The notes below the pieces were generated by a model. That model did not search any database. It had not been told where the DNA came from and saw only the letters and a program-made list of their open reading frames with translations. Of a stretch of 64,000 bases of DNA, positions 17,601 to 25,928 are shown in pieces (position 1 is the first letter of the stretch; each line of letters begins with the position of its first letter). The translations under genes were made by a program, and so were the position numbers. The DNA comes from Sorangium cellulosum So0157-2 (GTDB taxonomy: Bacteria; Myxococcota_A; Polyangia; Polyangiales; Polyangiaceae), in NCBI RefSeq assembly GCF_000418325.1, contig NC_021658.1, positions 434,001 to 498,000 of the forward strand, given 5' to 3'.

Positions 17601-17903
17601 GAGGACCTGCACAACGTTCGTGCCCCGCAGCTTCGCCGCGGTCTGCGCCTCGCGGAGGAAGCGGGCGCGCGCCTTCTCGGTCCCGACGACCCCCGGATCC
17701 ATCAGCTTGAGCGCCGCCGGCCCGCCGAGGTGAAGGTCGGTCGCCCGGAAGACCCGGCCCATGCCCCCTTTCTTGAGGAACTCCTCGAGCCGCCAGCGCT
17801 CGCCAACGACGTCCCCCGGGCCGAGGCGCCTCCGCGACGGGTCGCTCTGACCCGCGGAGGACACCGTGGCTCCTTCCGGTCGGTGGGCACTCTCATCCGA
17901 CAT
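14643..17903 (-). CDS. Ser/Thr kinase / P-loop ATPase / class III nucleotide cyclase fusion
   Basis: Three-part signalling protein of 1086 aa. Residues about 35-305 are a Hanks-type kinase: glycine loop KKGGMGRVF, Lys66, HRDIKPAN with Asp161, DFG 181-183, and MSPEQ 212-216. Residues about 330-800 form a P-loop NTPase with Walker A GSKGLGKT (367-374) and a Walker B-like FIFID ending at Asp520, KAP/STAND-like in layout. Residues about 912-1080 resemble a class III adenylate/guanylate cyclase: metal Asp922 in LLIDIVRST, KGTGDGYL with Lys959 and Asp963, and GAEVHRLFRI, where His1014 stands in for the usual Asn. No transmembrane segment is evident, so it is likely cytosolic. Monocistronic; product and targets unknown. 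Confidence 0.88.
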   Translation of the reverse strand: MSDESAHRPEGATVSSAGQSDPSRRRLGPGDVVGERWRLEEFLKKGGMGRVFRATDLHLGGPAALKLMDPGVVGTEKARARFLREAQTAAKLRGTNVVQVLDFNVDAATQVPYIAMELLRGEDLAERIARGPLSYEETVAVLGDVCSALGKAHRLGVVHRDIKPANIFLVDDDRPLCKVLDFGIVKLEDLGLDRQGTPQTDAGATLGTVSYMSPEQIANARGVDHRADLWSLGVIAYECMTGRRPFRGESLYELVHKICFDVPPAPSRLAEVPSGFDAWFARATHRDRDRRFASAGELLEALRALAGRPPDRPAQRPPPGGPPDLPKDHSWISDGNQIDIGALKDLTFKNTVVREFLDSAKKHFVSGSKGLGKTLLLTYKRSVLSEIYLATGRERRHAAVQFIPEGRPYLDLMGDLPSVDQPQRDLMSRLHDCKRLWSFSLRLSIVSYQSGAGAGDLEDLSPLPRNLRGLLEGRPVEPTMVLKELLSMTVRQINQVVDALERPLERRLRSLHSGVFIFIDKLDQALRGLPRDAWIHMQAGMIEAAWDLMNANPHVKIFATIREEAFSAYESDIKNNLFGATARLRYEKHELFELLEKLTYYYERLPLREFIHLDEVRAGRSSRGESTFDFLCRHTLGRPRDLVILASEISRNRQALDERTFTRIVQSTSAGLLVANIFDEMRVFLEVLRHRDKRAEFLALLPSDVLTHDELVEVWCKFHQVDRAYFDAHGRDADDVYHPFRELFECGLLGVIGDEPGAERQVQRFRQPHDAVVGSRHALPRSRYYLLHPSLRALIEPLPGGGQFNAIRNVVIGHGEPWPRHWDLVVDVQRELFRRPDADEEIGDAVFSLLDRLSADIADGEGEGAARRTIAASPTFARLSAHLERIHWDELHIALLELFPAARREEEPELTDRVEVAMLLIDIVRSTRLLQDIGDTSFVDHLHRLRGALRGSTSPRLVKGTGDGYLAVYSTVARAVEAARVLRGAVGDAAELRLIVHWGRVRMSDHDVLGAEVHRLFRIEAVTEEDRADEPSSGVALPRPGRVTLSRAAAAALPDAARADFRRAGAFRLKGFDAPESIWVEIDAGA

Positions 17904-17954
17904 GTCGCGCAGCGTACCAGCCCCGGCGCTCCAGGAGAACCGGTGTGCCCGCGG

Positions 17955-18284
17955 CTACCAGCCGAGTCCGATGCGCAGCGGCAGGAACACCGCCATCCCG
18001 GTCACGATGGTGCCCAGGATGTCGCGGCGAGAGAAGTAGTAGACGCTCGCCGCGAGGCTCGCGGGCAGCCGCGCGTCCTGCAAGGTCGCGATCAGGTGCC
18101 CGTCCGTCATCACCACCTCGGGCACGATCACGGCCGCCAGCGCGGCCAGCGGCGCGTAGCGCAGCCCGCGCCGGAGCCAGCCGGGCAGCGGCAGATCCTG
18201 GTCGGGGTACAGGAAGAAGGCGCGGGTGAACGCCGTGATCAGCGCGAGGCCGAGGATGGCGACGAAGATCTCCCAGGGGCTCAT
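17955..18284 (-). CDS. azlD: AzlD family membrane protein
   Basis: Small inner-membrane subunit of 109 aa with four predicted hydrophobic helices (LGLALITAFTRAFFL, AALAAVIVPEVV, LAASVYYFS, TIVTGMAVFLPLRI). The pattern, including the TRAFF and RR near helix ends, matches AzlD, the partner of AzlC in branched-chain amino acid export. It overlaps the upstream azlC by four bases (ATGA), so the pair is co-translated and probably forms one two-component exporter. Confidence 0.88.
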   Translation of the reverse strand: MSPWEIFVAILGLALITAFTRAFFLYPDQDLPLPGWLRRGLRYAPLAALAAVIVPEVVMTDGHLIATLQDARLPASLAASVYYFSRRDILGTIVTGMAVFLPLRIGLGW

Positions 18285-19039
18285 CGCCGCGCCTCCTCGG
18301 CCCCCTGGCGCGCGCGCCGGCGCGCCCCTTCGGCCGCCTCGATGCCCAGGCCGACCGCGACCGCGGCGGCGATGGCGACGAGGATGTTGAGCTTCAGCGG
18401 CAGCGCGTAGGCGGCCACCGCGGCGCTCGCGGCGGTGCCGCCGGCGAGCCAGGTGGCCCTGTCCTGGAGCAGCGAGCACGCCACGCCGAGGAGCGCGAGC
18501 ACGCCCGCGAAGCCGAGGCCCCACTCGACCGGGATCACGTTGGCCAGCGCGATGCCGCCCAGCGACGAGCCTTGCCATGCCGACCAGTTCGTCGCGACGC
18601 CGCCCCAGAAATAGGGCTCCTGCTCGGGCGCCGGGCCGGGCACGGGGAAGCGCTTCATGAAGATCACATAGTTCAGGTCGCCGCTGAAGTAGCCGCACAG
18701 GCACCGCCGCCAGCGCGGGAGCGACGCGAAATACGGCCGCCACATCGCGCTGAAGATCACGAACCGCAGGTTCACGCAGGCGGCGGTGGCCCAGACGACC
18801 CAGATCGGCGCGCCGGACGCGATGAGCGGCATCGCGGCGAGCTGCGCGCTGCCGGCGAAGACCGCGAGCGACATCAGCACCGCGAGCGGCGCCGTGAGCC
18901 CGCTCTTGACCATCGCGACGCCGGTCACGAGCCCCCAGGCGGCGACGCCGAGCGACACGTGCAGCATCTCGCGCGCGCCGCGGCGGAACTCGGGGTGGAG
19001 CGCGGTGGCGCGGGCGAAGGCGAAGGCGGCGAAGGACAT
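18281..19039 (-). CDS. azlC: AzlC family branched-chain amino acid exporter subunit
   Basis: Polytopic inner-membrane protein of 252 aa of the AzlC/YgaZ family (export of branched-chain amino acids or analogues with AzlD). ATG 19039 is chosen; a longer frame would add a non-conserved 14-residue tail. Family hallmarks seen are the segment SLAVFAGSAQLAAMPLI (FAGSAQ is nearly invariant), then NLRFVIFSAMWRPYF. The gene is divergent from the TetR gene with a 168-base intergenic region that contains the palindrome at 19177-19198, so the same regulator could in principle affect both directions. Confidence 0.9.
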   Translation of the reverse strand: MSFAAFAFARATALHPEFRRGAREMLHVSLGVAAWGLVTGVAMVKSGLTAPLAVLMSLAVFAGSAQLAAMPLIASGAPIWVVWATAACVNLRFVIFSAMWRPYFASLPRWRRCLCGYFSGDLNYVIFMKRFPVPGPAPEQEPYFWGGVATNWSAWQGSSLGGIALANVIPVEWGLGFAGVLALLGVACSLLQDRATWLAGGTAASAAVAAYALPLKLNILVAIAAAVAVGLGIEAAEGARRRARQGAEEARR

Positions 19040-19176
19040 GCGGTCGCTCGAGGGGGTAGGAACTGTCCAGACGGGCCGCAAAAGTCAAGGCCGCCAGCCC
19101 GGCGCCGCCGCCCGCCCAGGGCGGCCTGCTCCGTGATCCGCCAGCGCCCGGCGCCGGCGTGGAGCGATCGCCTTGC

Positions 19177-19198
19177 ATACCGACCGACTGGTCGGTAT
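19177..19198. promoter_or_regulatory. Palindromic TetR-type operator
   Basis: Perfect 9-bp inverted repeat ATACCGACC / GGTCGGTAT separated by GACT, ending ten bases before the TetR start codon. The ACCGAC...GTCGGT core is a common binding motif of TetR/AcrR regulators. The position fits autorepression of the TetR-P450 operon and possible control of divergent azlCD. Confidence 0.75.
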
Positions 19199-19207
19199 AC
19201 CTCCTCG

Positions 19208-19825
19208 ATGCCGGCGCGGACCTACTCCAGCGCGCGAGAGCGCATCCTCGACGCGGCCGAGCGGCTCATCGTCTCGCGCGGGGTGAACCAGCTGACCGTC
19301 GAGGCGGTGATCACCGAGGCGGGGATCAGCAAAGGGGGCTTCTTTCACCACTTCGCGACGAAGGACGCGCTCCTCACGGCGATCGTCGATCGGCTGACGG
19401 CGCGGGTGAACGACGACGCCGTGAAGCGCGCGGCGCAGGACCCGGAGCCCCGGGGCGCCCGGCTGCGGGCGCAGATCGCGCTGACGTTCGATGAGGACAA
19501 GCGCGAGACCGCGGCGCCTCGCGCGTTGCTCCTCGCGATCATCGAGGCGGCGAGCGCTCAGCCCGCGCTGGCGCGCCACGGCAGCAAGCTGACCGCCGAG
19601 GCGGTCGCGCGCGACGCGGCCGAGGACATCCCGGTGGGGCGGGCGATCGCGATCCAGTTTGCGCTCGACGGTTTCTGGCTCTCCCAGGCGCTCGGCGCGA
19701 TGGCGTTCAGCGAAGGCCAGCTGCGGGCGCTGCGCGACGCGCTCCTCGCGCTCGCGCAGCCCGAGGCGGGCGCGGGGCGCCGGCCCAGGCGGCCACGAGC
19801 TTCCAAGAAAGGTGGTCCAGCATGA
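19208..19825 (+). CDS. TetR/AcrR family transcriptional regulator
   Basis: DNA-binding repressor of 205 aa. The helix-turn-helix is in residues about 10-55: [21 protein letters not shown] followed by [24 protein letters not shown], a textbook TetR signature. The C-terminal helical ligand domain is not close to a characterised member. A strong palindrome lies just upstream. Its TGA overlaps the P450 ATG (ATGA), so regulator and enzyme are translated together, suggesting the P450 substrate or product may be the inducer. Confidence 0.93.
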   Translation: MPARTYSSARERILDAAERLIVSRGVNQLTVEAVITEAGISKGGFFHHFATKDALLTAIVDRLTARVNDDAVKRAAQDPEPRGARLRAQIALTFDEDKRETAAPRALLLAIIEAASAQPALARHGSKLTAEAVARDAAEDIPVGRAIAIQFALDGFWLSQALGAMAFSEGQLRALRDALLALAQPEAGAGRRPRRPRASKKGGPA

Positions 19826-21093
19826 TGTCTGTTCCCGATATCTCCAGCGCGAAGCACAAGGCGAACCCTTATCCCGTGTACGCGCGGCTGCGCGCCGAGG
19901 CGCCGGTCGTGCGCACCGTGCTCAAGGACGGGAAGCCCGCGTGGCTCGTGACGCGCTACGCCGACGTGGCGTCTGCGCTGAAGGACCCGCGCCTGGGCAA
20001 GGACCCGTATCGCGCGCTCAGCCCGGAGGAGCGGGCGAGGCAGGTGCCGTGGACGCCCGGGTTTTTCCGCCCGTTCACGAAGAACATGCTCGATCAGGAC
20101 CCGCCGGATCACACCCGCTTGCGCGCCCTGGTGCATCAGGTCTTCACGCCGCGGCGGGTGGAGGAGCTGCGCGGGCGCGTCGAGGCCATCACCCAGCGCC
20201 TCATCGCGCGGGCGCGGGCGCGCGGCGCGATCGACCTCCTGGAGGAGATCGCGCTGCCGCTGCCGATGACGGTGATCTGCGAGCTGCTCGGCATTCCCGA
20301 GGCGGACTGGCCGCGCTTCCGGGCCTGGACGAACCGCATGATCGGGCTCGCCACGAGCGTGGACATGGTGCTCGCGATGCCGTCGCTCTACATGTTCCTG
20401 CGCTACCTGCGCGCGCTGTTGGAGCGGCGCCGCCGCTCGGGCGGGGACGATCTCATCGCGGCGCTCGTGCGCGCCGAGGAGGCGGGCAGCCGGCTGAGCG
20501 AGGAGGAGCTGCTCGCGATGGTCATGCTGCTGGTCGTGGCGGGCCACGAGACGACGGTGAACCTGATCGCCAGCGGGACGCTCGCCCTGCTCGACGACCC
20601 GGAGGCGCTCGACCGCCTGCGGCGCGAGCCTGCGCTGATCAAGCCGGCGGTCGAGGAGCTCCTGCGCTTCACGAGCCCGGTCGAGCTCGCGACCGAGCGG
20701 TACACGACGGAGGACGTCGCGTTCGGCGAGCGCGTGGTCCCGCGGGGACAGCGGCTCTTCGCGGTGCTCGGCTCGGCGAACCGCGACGAGGAGGTCTTCG
20801 CGAGCCCCGAACGGCTGATGCTCGACCGCGACCCCAACCGGCACCTCGCCTTCGGCAGCGGCGTGCACTACTGCCTCGGCGCGCCGCTGGCGCGCCTCGA
20901 GGCGCAGATCGCGTTTCCCGCGATCGTCCAGGATCTCCCCGGCTTGCGGCTCGCCGTGCCGCGCTCGTCCCTGACATGGAAGCCGTCATCCATCCTGCGC
21001 GGGCTCGACCGGCTGCCGGTGAAGTTCGCGGCGGCGCCGGTCTACTCCGTCCCCCGGGCGGCGCGACCGCCTGAGGCGGGCGCGCCGCTGTAG
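19822..21093 (+). CDS. Cytochrome P450
   Basis: Soluble bacterial cytochrome P450 of 423 aa (normal length 390-430). The I-helix oxygen-activation motif AGHETT is at 240-245, the ExxR motif at Glu279-Arg282 and the heme-binding loop [10 protein letters not shown] with Cys351 as iron ligand. No membrane anchor. An electron-transfer partner is not encoded nearby, so a ferredoxin/reductase must come from elsewhere. It lies directly behind and overlapping a TetR gene, so detoxification or secondary-metabolite tailoring is likely; the substrate is unknown. Confidence 0.95.
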   Translation: MMSVPDISSAKHKANPYPVYARLRAEAPVVRTVLKDGKPAWLVTRYADVASALKDPRLGKDPYRALSPEERARQVPWTPGFFRPFTKNMLDQDPPDHTRLRALVHQVFTPRRVEELRGRVEAITQRLIARARARGAIDLLEEIALPLPMTVICELLGIPEADWPRFRAWTNRMIGLATSVDMVLAMPSLYMFLRYLRALLERRRRSGGDDLIAALVRAEEAGSRLSEEELLAMVMLLVVAGHETTVNLIASGTLALLDDPEALDRLRREPALIKPAVEELLRFTSPVELATERYTTEDVAFGERVVPRGQRLFAVLGSANRDEEVFASPERLMLDRDPNRHLAFGSGVHYCLGAPLARLEAQIAFPAIVQDLPGLRLAVPRSSLTWKPSSILRGLDRLPVKFAAAPVYSVPRAARPPEAGAPL

Positions 21094-21447
21094 AGCACGC
21101 TCTTCGCGCTGGGCGTTCGTGCGCCCATGTCGCGCAGTGTCCCGGTGTGGCAGAAAGGTCGTATTTCCTCTGCGCAGCCGGGAAAGCCGGGTGAGGACCC
21201 ACGTGTTTCTGTCCGTGGCTGGGCCTTTGCCGTCTTCCCGTTCGCGCTCGGGAGCCCGGCGACCGGCATGCTCCATGCACTCACCGCGCCTCATGCGCTC
21301 CGGGGAGCCCAGGCTTTGTCCTCGCGATCGTCGGCGAGCGGGTCGCCGGGAGCGCGACGAGCGCGCGACGTGCGGTGTGCCGGCCTCGACATCGGGCCAT
21401 CGCGCGGCCGTCCCCGGGGCAGGGTAGCGGCGAAAGGAGAGGCGTCC
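21094..21447. other. Intergenic stretch, no gene seen
   Basis: 354 bases between the P450 stop and the metallo-hydrolase start. The open frames here have no coding character. A good Shine-Dalgarno AAAGGAGA (21433-21440) sits seven bases before the GTG at 21448 and fixes that start. Confidence 0.6.
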
Positions 21448-22362
21448 GTGCGAATCCATCATCTCAACTGCATCTCGACCTGTCCGATCGGCGGCGCGCT
21501 GATGGATGGCCAGACGCTGGGGCTCCGCGGGCGGCTGACGTGCCACTGCTTGCTCCTGGAGACGGACGGCGGTCTGGTCCTCGTGGACACCGGGCTCGGT
21601 TTGCTGGACGTCTCGATGGCGAGGAGGCGGCTCAGCCGGTTCTTTCTGTTCCTGGTACGACCGGAGTTCCGCGCCGAGATGACGGCGTACCGGCAGATCC
21701 AGCGCCTCGGCTTTCGGCCCGAGGACGTCCGTCACATCGTGCTGACCCACCTCGATTTCGATCATGCGGGGGGCCTCGACGACTTTCCTGGCGCGGAGGT
21801 CCACCTGCTCGCGGACGAGCGTGACGCCGCGGTCGCCCGGCGGACGCTGCTCGACCGGATGCGTTACCGGCCGGCCCAGTGGTCCACGCAGCCGAACTGG
21901 ATCGCCTATCCCTCGGACGGCGGCGAGCGCTGGTTCGGCTTCGAGGGGGCGCGGCCCGTGGGTGGTTTGAAGGACGAGGTGCTCTTCGTCCCGCTCATCG
22001 GTCACACGCTCGGCCACTCGGGCGTGGCGATCCGGAGCGATGGCCGCTGGCTGCTCCTCGCCGGTGACGCGTACTTCTATCACCGCGAGATGGACCCGGT
22101 GCGGCCCACCTGCACGCCCGGCCTGCGCGCCTATCAGTTCATGATGGAGAAGGACCGCGGCGCGCGGCTCCAGAACCAGCGCCGGCTGCGCGCGCTTCGC
22201 CGGGAGCACGGCCACGAGGTGACCGTCGTGTGCTCTCATGACGTCGTGGAGTTCGAGCGCCTCACCGGGCGGAGCCACGCCGTACCGGCGGGCGCCCGGG
22301 AGAAGGGCGCGCCCGAGCCACCGCTGTGGACCCCCGCTGCGGCCCGAGCGCAGCGGATTTGA
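21448..22362 (+). CDS. MBL-fold metallo-hydrolase (AHL lactonase-like)
   Basis: Metallo-beta-lactamase fold hydrolase of 304 aa; the GTG start is set by a strong upstream AAAGGAGA. The zinc signature reads THLDFDH (His101, Asp103, Asp105, His106), i.e. HxDxDH instead of HxHxDH, a variant that occurs in some lactonase-like groups. Later metal ligands fit GHTLGHSG and LAGDAYF, and a final CSHD stretch. Overall layout (early MDGQTLGLRG, long helical insert after VDTGLGLLD) resembles N-acyl-homoserine-lactone lactonases, but the substrate is not certain. Tail to tail with the 845-residue sensor kinase. Confidence 0.83.
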   Translation: MRIHHLNCISTCPIGGALMDGQTLGLRGRLTCHCLLLETDGGLVLVDTGLGLLDVSMARRRLSRFFLFLVRPEFRAEMTAYRQIQRLGFRPEDVRHIVLTHLDFDHAGGLDDFPGAEVHLLADERDAAVARRTLLDRMRYRPAQWSTQPNWIAYPSDGGERWFGFEGARPVGGLKDEVLFVPLIGHTLGHSGVAIRSDGRWLLLAGDAYFYHREMDPVRPTCTPGLRAYQFMMEKDRGARLQNQRRLRALRREHGHEVTVVCSHDVVEFERLTGRSHAVPAGAREKGAPEPPLWTPAAARAQRI

Positions 22363-22380
22363 GCCGCAGCGGGCCTCGGG

Positions 22381-24918
22381 CTACGCCGCGTCCCGCCGCG
22401 GCGCCGCCCCCACCGGCAGCGTGAAATAGAATGTCGTGAACCCCCCTTTGGGGCTCTCGACCCAGATCCTGCCGTGGTGCGCCTCGACCAGCCCCTTCGC
22501 GATGTACAGCCCGAGCCCGAGCCCGATCGCGCGTTCCTCCCTCGCCCTCCCCCGGAAGAACCGCTCGAACAGCAGCGGGAGATCCTCGGCCGGGATCCCG
22601 CGGCCGCTGTTCCGGATGGAGATCTGCACCTCGTCGCCGCGCCGCTCCAGCGACGCCCGGATCGGGGTCTCCGGATCACCGTATTTCACGGCGTTGGAGA
22701 GGAGGTTGCTGAGCACCTGCTCGACGCGCCCCGCGTCCGCGCACACGACCGGGATCTCGCCCCGGATCTCGACCTCGACCGCGTGCCCCTCCGTCTCGCC
22801 CGCCATCCGCTCCACGACCGCCTGAAGGAGCGCCGGCAGATCGACGGGAGCGCTCTCGATCGTGAGCCGCCGCGACTCGATCTGGGAGATGTCCGTCAGA
22901 TCGGACACCATCCGCCCGAGCCGCTTGGCGCTCGCCAGGATATGCCCCGCCCTCGTCTTCACCGCGGCGGCCACCTGGGGCTTGCGCTCGATCTGGGCCG
23001 CATAGCCGACGATCGTCGTCACCGGCTGCTTCAGATCGTGCGCCACCACCGACGTCCACTCTTCCTTGAGCCGCTCGAGCTCCTTGAGCCGCGTGATGTC
23101 GTCGAACACGACGACCGCCCCGAGCAGCTTCCCGCTCCTGTCGACGATCGGCCCGGCGCTCACGAGCACCGCCAGCGTGCCGCCGTCGGCGCGCCGCAGC
23201 GCGAGCTCCCTCGAGCTCGTGACCTCGCCGCGCAGCGCGCTCGCCGAGGGCTGCTCGCCGTCCGGGAGCGGCCGCCCGTCCAGGGAGTAGAGGCCCCACG
23301 GGCCCGCCTGTCCGGGCGGCGCGCCGATCCCGGCGAGCTCCTGGGCGCGATGATTCCAGGCGATCTGCGCGCCGGACTGGTCGAGGAGGAGGATGCCGAC
23401 CGGCGAGCGCTCGATGACCGCGTTGAGCCAGCTCCGCTCGGCCGAGAGCTGCCGGAGGAGCTGCTCGCGCTCCTCGTCGGCGAGCTTCTCCGCCGTGACG
23501 TCGCGCGAGATGCCGATCCCGGCGACCGGGTTGCCGTGCTCGTCGCGCTGGATCGTGATGTGGGTCGATATCCAGCGCGTGCGGCCGCTCCTGTCGATGA
23601 TCCGGAACGTGAGCCGCCCGCCGGCCGTGGCCATCTGCTCGACGAACTCGTGATAGCGCCCCTTGTCCTCGGGATGGAGCAGCGTGAGGAACAGCTGAGG
23701 GTCCTCGTACCAGGCCTCGGGCGGATGACCGGTGTGCTCGAGGACGGCGGGGCTGATGTACTCGTATCCCCCTTCCGGGCCGAGCCGCATGCGGAAGATG
23801 ACGTCGCTCGCGTGCTCCGCGATCAGCCGCAGGCGCTCCTCGCTGAGCCGCAAGGCCTGCTCGGCGCGCCGCTGCTCGGTGACGTCGAGGGCCGTGCCGA
23901 TGAGCCGGAGCGGGGTTCCGTCGTCGGCGCGGACCACGTCCGCCTCGGTGTGGATGAGGCGCTCTTCGCCGCTCGGGCGGACGATCCGGTACTCGGTGCA
24001 GTACGGCCTCTCCCCCTGGAGCGCGAGGTCGACGGCGCGCATGAGGCCCTCGAGGTCCTCCGGGTGGACGCAGGCGAGGAAGCGCTCGTACGTGAGCGCG
24101 CCGGCGTCGCGGGACAGCCCCAGCATCGGATAGCACTCGTCGGACCAGAACAGCTCGTCGGTCGGAATGTGCCAGTCCCAGTTGCCCAGCCTGGCGATCT
24201 TCTGCGCCCGGGCGAGGCTGTCCTCGCTCAGCCGGAGCGCGGCCTCGGTCTTCCTGGCCTCCGCGATCGCCGCGTTCAGCTGCTCGCGCGTGCGCTCCAG
24301 CGCGCGCTTCTCCTGCTCGAGCTCCTCGATCCGCGCGCGCAGCGCGCGGGGCTCGGCGGCGGCGAGCGCCATCCCGAAGAGGCTCGACAGGGCGCTCGCG
24401 ACCTCGACCGCCTGGGCCTGCGGCAGGATCGGCTGCGCGGCGGCGCAGAGCAGCACCGCGCGCAGGTCGCCGGCGAAGGCGAGCGGGAGCGCGACCGCGT
24501 GGGCGCAGCCGCAGCGATCGCGCAGGTGGACGGCGTCGAGCAGCGCCGCGGCGCCCTCGCCGTCGGGCGCGCCCTGCACGACCCCGGCGCGGGCGGCCTC
24601 GGCCGCGAGGCTCGGGGTGTCGAGCGGCAGGCGCTGGAGCGCGTCCAGCGAGCGACCGCCGCCCTCGGAGGCGACGAGGATGAGCGCTCGCGGCTCCCCG
24701 GCGAGCTCGTAGAGACAGGCGATGTCGGCCTGCAGGAGGCGCGACGCCGCCGCGACGAGCGCCCGCGGGGTGCCGCCATCGCCGGCGCGCAACAGGGCCA
24801 GCGACGCGTCGGCCACGGCGCGGGCCAGCGCGCTGCCCGACGCCGGCGGCTCCCCGCGACGTCCCCCCGCGGACGGTCCACCCCGCTCGGTCCCACGCCC
24901 TCCGTCGTCGCTGTTCAC
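22381..24918 (-). CDS. GAF/PAS multi-sensor histidine kinase
   Basis: Cytosolic-looking sensor kinase of 845 aa with a GTG start. Order: GAF-like domain (about 50-190), coiled coil (190-230), PAS (about 235-350), PAS (355-480), PAS (490-610), HisKA with phospho-acceptor His627 in VVAHDLKQPVTTIVGYA, and HATPase_c with N-box NLLSNAVKYG (738-747), NSGRGIP and GLGLGLYIAKGLV. DVTEQRRAEQ and DVTAEKLADE close PAC segments. No receiver domain or response regulator is adjacent, so it is an orphan kinase. Ligands are unknown; the GAF and PAS domains could bind small molecules or cofactors. Confidence 0.93.
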   Translation of the reverse strand: MNSDDGGRGTERGGPSAGGRRGEPPASGSALARAVADASLALLRAGDGGTPRALVAAASRLLQADIACLYELAGEPRALILVASEGGGRSLDALQRLPLDTPSLAAEAARAGVVQGAPDGEGAAALLDAVHLRDRCGCAHAVALPLAFAGDLRAVLLCAAAQPILPQAQAVEVASALSSLFGMALAAAEPRALRARIEELEQEKRALERTREQLNAAIAEARKTEAALRLSEDSLARAQKIARLGNWDWHIPTDELFWSDECYPMLGLSRDAGALTYERFLACVHPEDLEGLMRAVDLALQGERPYCTEYRIVRPSGEERLIHTEADVVRADDGTPLRLIGTALDVTEQRRAEQALRLSEERLRLIAEHASDVIFRMRLGPEGGYEYISPAVLEHTGHPPEAWYEDPQLFLTLLHPEDKGRYHEFVEQMATAGGRLTFRIIDRSGRTRWISTHITIQRDEHGNPVAGIGISRDVTAEKLADEEREQLLRQLSAERSWLNAVIERSPVGILLLDQSGAQIAWNHRAQELAGIGAPPGQAGPWGLYSLDGRPLPDGEQPSASALRGEVTSSRELALRRADGGTLAVLVSAGPIVDRSGKLLGAVVVFDDITRLKELERLKEEWTSVVAHDLKQPVTTIVGYAAQIERKPQVAAAVKTRAGHILASAKRLGRMVSDLTDISQIESRRLTIESAPVDLPALLQAVVERMAGETEGHAVEVEIRGEIPVVCADAGRVEQVLSNLLSNAVKYGDPETPIRASLERRGDEVQISIRNSGRGIPAEDLPLLFERFFRGRAREERAIGLGLGLYIAKGLVEAHHGRIWVESPKGGFTTFYFTLPVGAAPRRDAA

Positions 24919-25254
24919 TCCACCCCTCGCGCCTTCTACCAGGATCCTGGCAGGCGCGAGCTGAGACTATCACGAGCGCTCGGGAGGCACCTCGGTCCGC
25001 TCAGCAGCCGTGCGGCGGGCTCGGGGCAGCGCGCCGGCAGCGCTCGCCTCGAGCCCTGCGCAGGGCGCCGGAGGAGCCTTGGGTGCTCTCCGGCTGCGTG
25101 ACATTCGACCGCGGGAGACAGCGCACGTCGTTACAGTGTGAGCGTCGTGATCTCTGCCGTCGAGCTCGCCCTCGCGGGGAGGACGGAGAGCCTCGCGCTG
25201 CCGAGTCGGCGTTCGCCGGAGGCCTTGCCGGATCCGTCGGTCCTCGAAGAGAGC

Positions 25255-25461
25255 CCTTCGGCGCATCTGTCCGTCGCGCTGGTTCGTCGAGACCTTCACC
25301 CGCGGCTGGTTGATCGGCGGCTGGAGGTAGTTCGGGCCGACCCGGTAGGGCTGCGTGTCCGAGTACGAGAACGTCCGGCGCTGGAGCAGCTTGTCGTCCT
25401 CCTCTCCTTGCCTGGGGAGGAAATGGTACTTCACGAGGACCGCCTCGCCCTCCTGGGTTCT
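25255..25461 (-). pseudogene. Catalase remnant, middle fragment
   Basis: Minus-strand frame reading [11 protein letters not shown] then [19 protein letters not shown] and [17 protein letters not shown]. These are two separate conserved blocks of monofunctional heme catalases (the VKYHF beta-strand near residue 215-225, and the proximal heme Tyr region RxFSYxDTQxxRxGxNY near 330-360) joined directly, so about 100 residues are missing between them. It is in a different frame from the catalase N-terminus just upstream. Clearly a decayed gene. Confidence 0.75.
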
Positions 25462-25573
25462 CGAGGACGGTCGGGCCGCGATCGCCGACGGTGCGGTGGT
25501 TCTCGGGGTCCGTCACCGGGGGTCCCTGCCGCGTGGTCAGGGGGTGGGTGCTCTCGTGAACCGCATCCTTCAT
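25457..25573 (-). pseudogene. Catalase remnant, N-terminal fragment
   Basis: From ATG 25573 the frame reads MKDAVHESTHPLTTRQGPPV then [12 protein letters not shown], the standard opening of bacterial catalases (LTTRQGxPVxDxxNxxTxGxRGPxxLEN). It then breaks and the downstream catalase block resumes in another frame after loss of roughly 170 residues, including the catalytic distal His region. The gene cannot make an active enzyme. Confidence 0.75.
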
Positions 25574-25597
25574 GGCGCCGCTCCTCCTCGCGCGGTT

Positions 25598-25753
25598 CAG
25601 GCCGCGGGCTTCCTCGTGCTGCGCGATCTGGGCCGAGAGCGACGTCTGAGCGACGCGGCAGGCGGCCGCAGCGCGCCGGAAGCTGCGGTGCTCGGCGACC
25701 GCGAGCGCGTACTGGAGCTGGCGGAGCGTGAGGGGATGCGGTGACCAGCGCAC
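25598..25753 (-). pseudogene. LysR/OxyR-like regulator, N-terminal fragment
   Basis: From a GTG at 25753: SPHPLTLRQLQYALAVAEHR then FRRAAAACRVAQTSLSAQIAQ, the winged helix-turn-helix of LysR regulators, nearest in style to OxyR. The match ends after about 50 residues and the frame runs straight into the catalase N-terminal fragment. An oxyR-like gene and a katA-like gene have evidently been collapsed into one another by deletion. The rest of 24919-25254 and 25754-25928 shows no coding signal. Confidence 0.65.
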
Positions 25754-25928
25754 GGGCGCAGGGTAGTACGCCGCGCGCGGGGGTGCTCTGGGGCGGAGGG
25801 GGCGGCCGCGGGCGAGGGGGTGGGGGGCCTTGGGGGCGGGCGCCCTGGGCGATATGCCCGGCGGTTGACGCCTGCGGTCATCTCTCCATGTTCCCCGCGG
25901 ACGCGGGTTGTCCGCGCACGGAGGAACC

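Noticed and set aside
14862..18410. 1182-residue plus-strand frame opposite the kinase/cyclase gene
   Set aside because: Antisense shadow with Glu/Val/Arg-rich composition and no domain; the minus-strand frame carries clear kinase and cyclase motifs.
25741..25928. Extension of the LysR fragment upstream to 25936
   Set aside because: The Pro/Arg-rich lead-in (PRPRGTWRDDRRRQPP) is not part of a LysR protein; the match starts near 25753.
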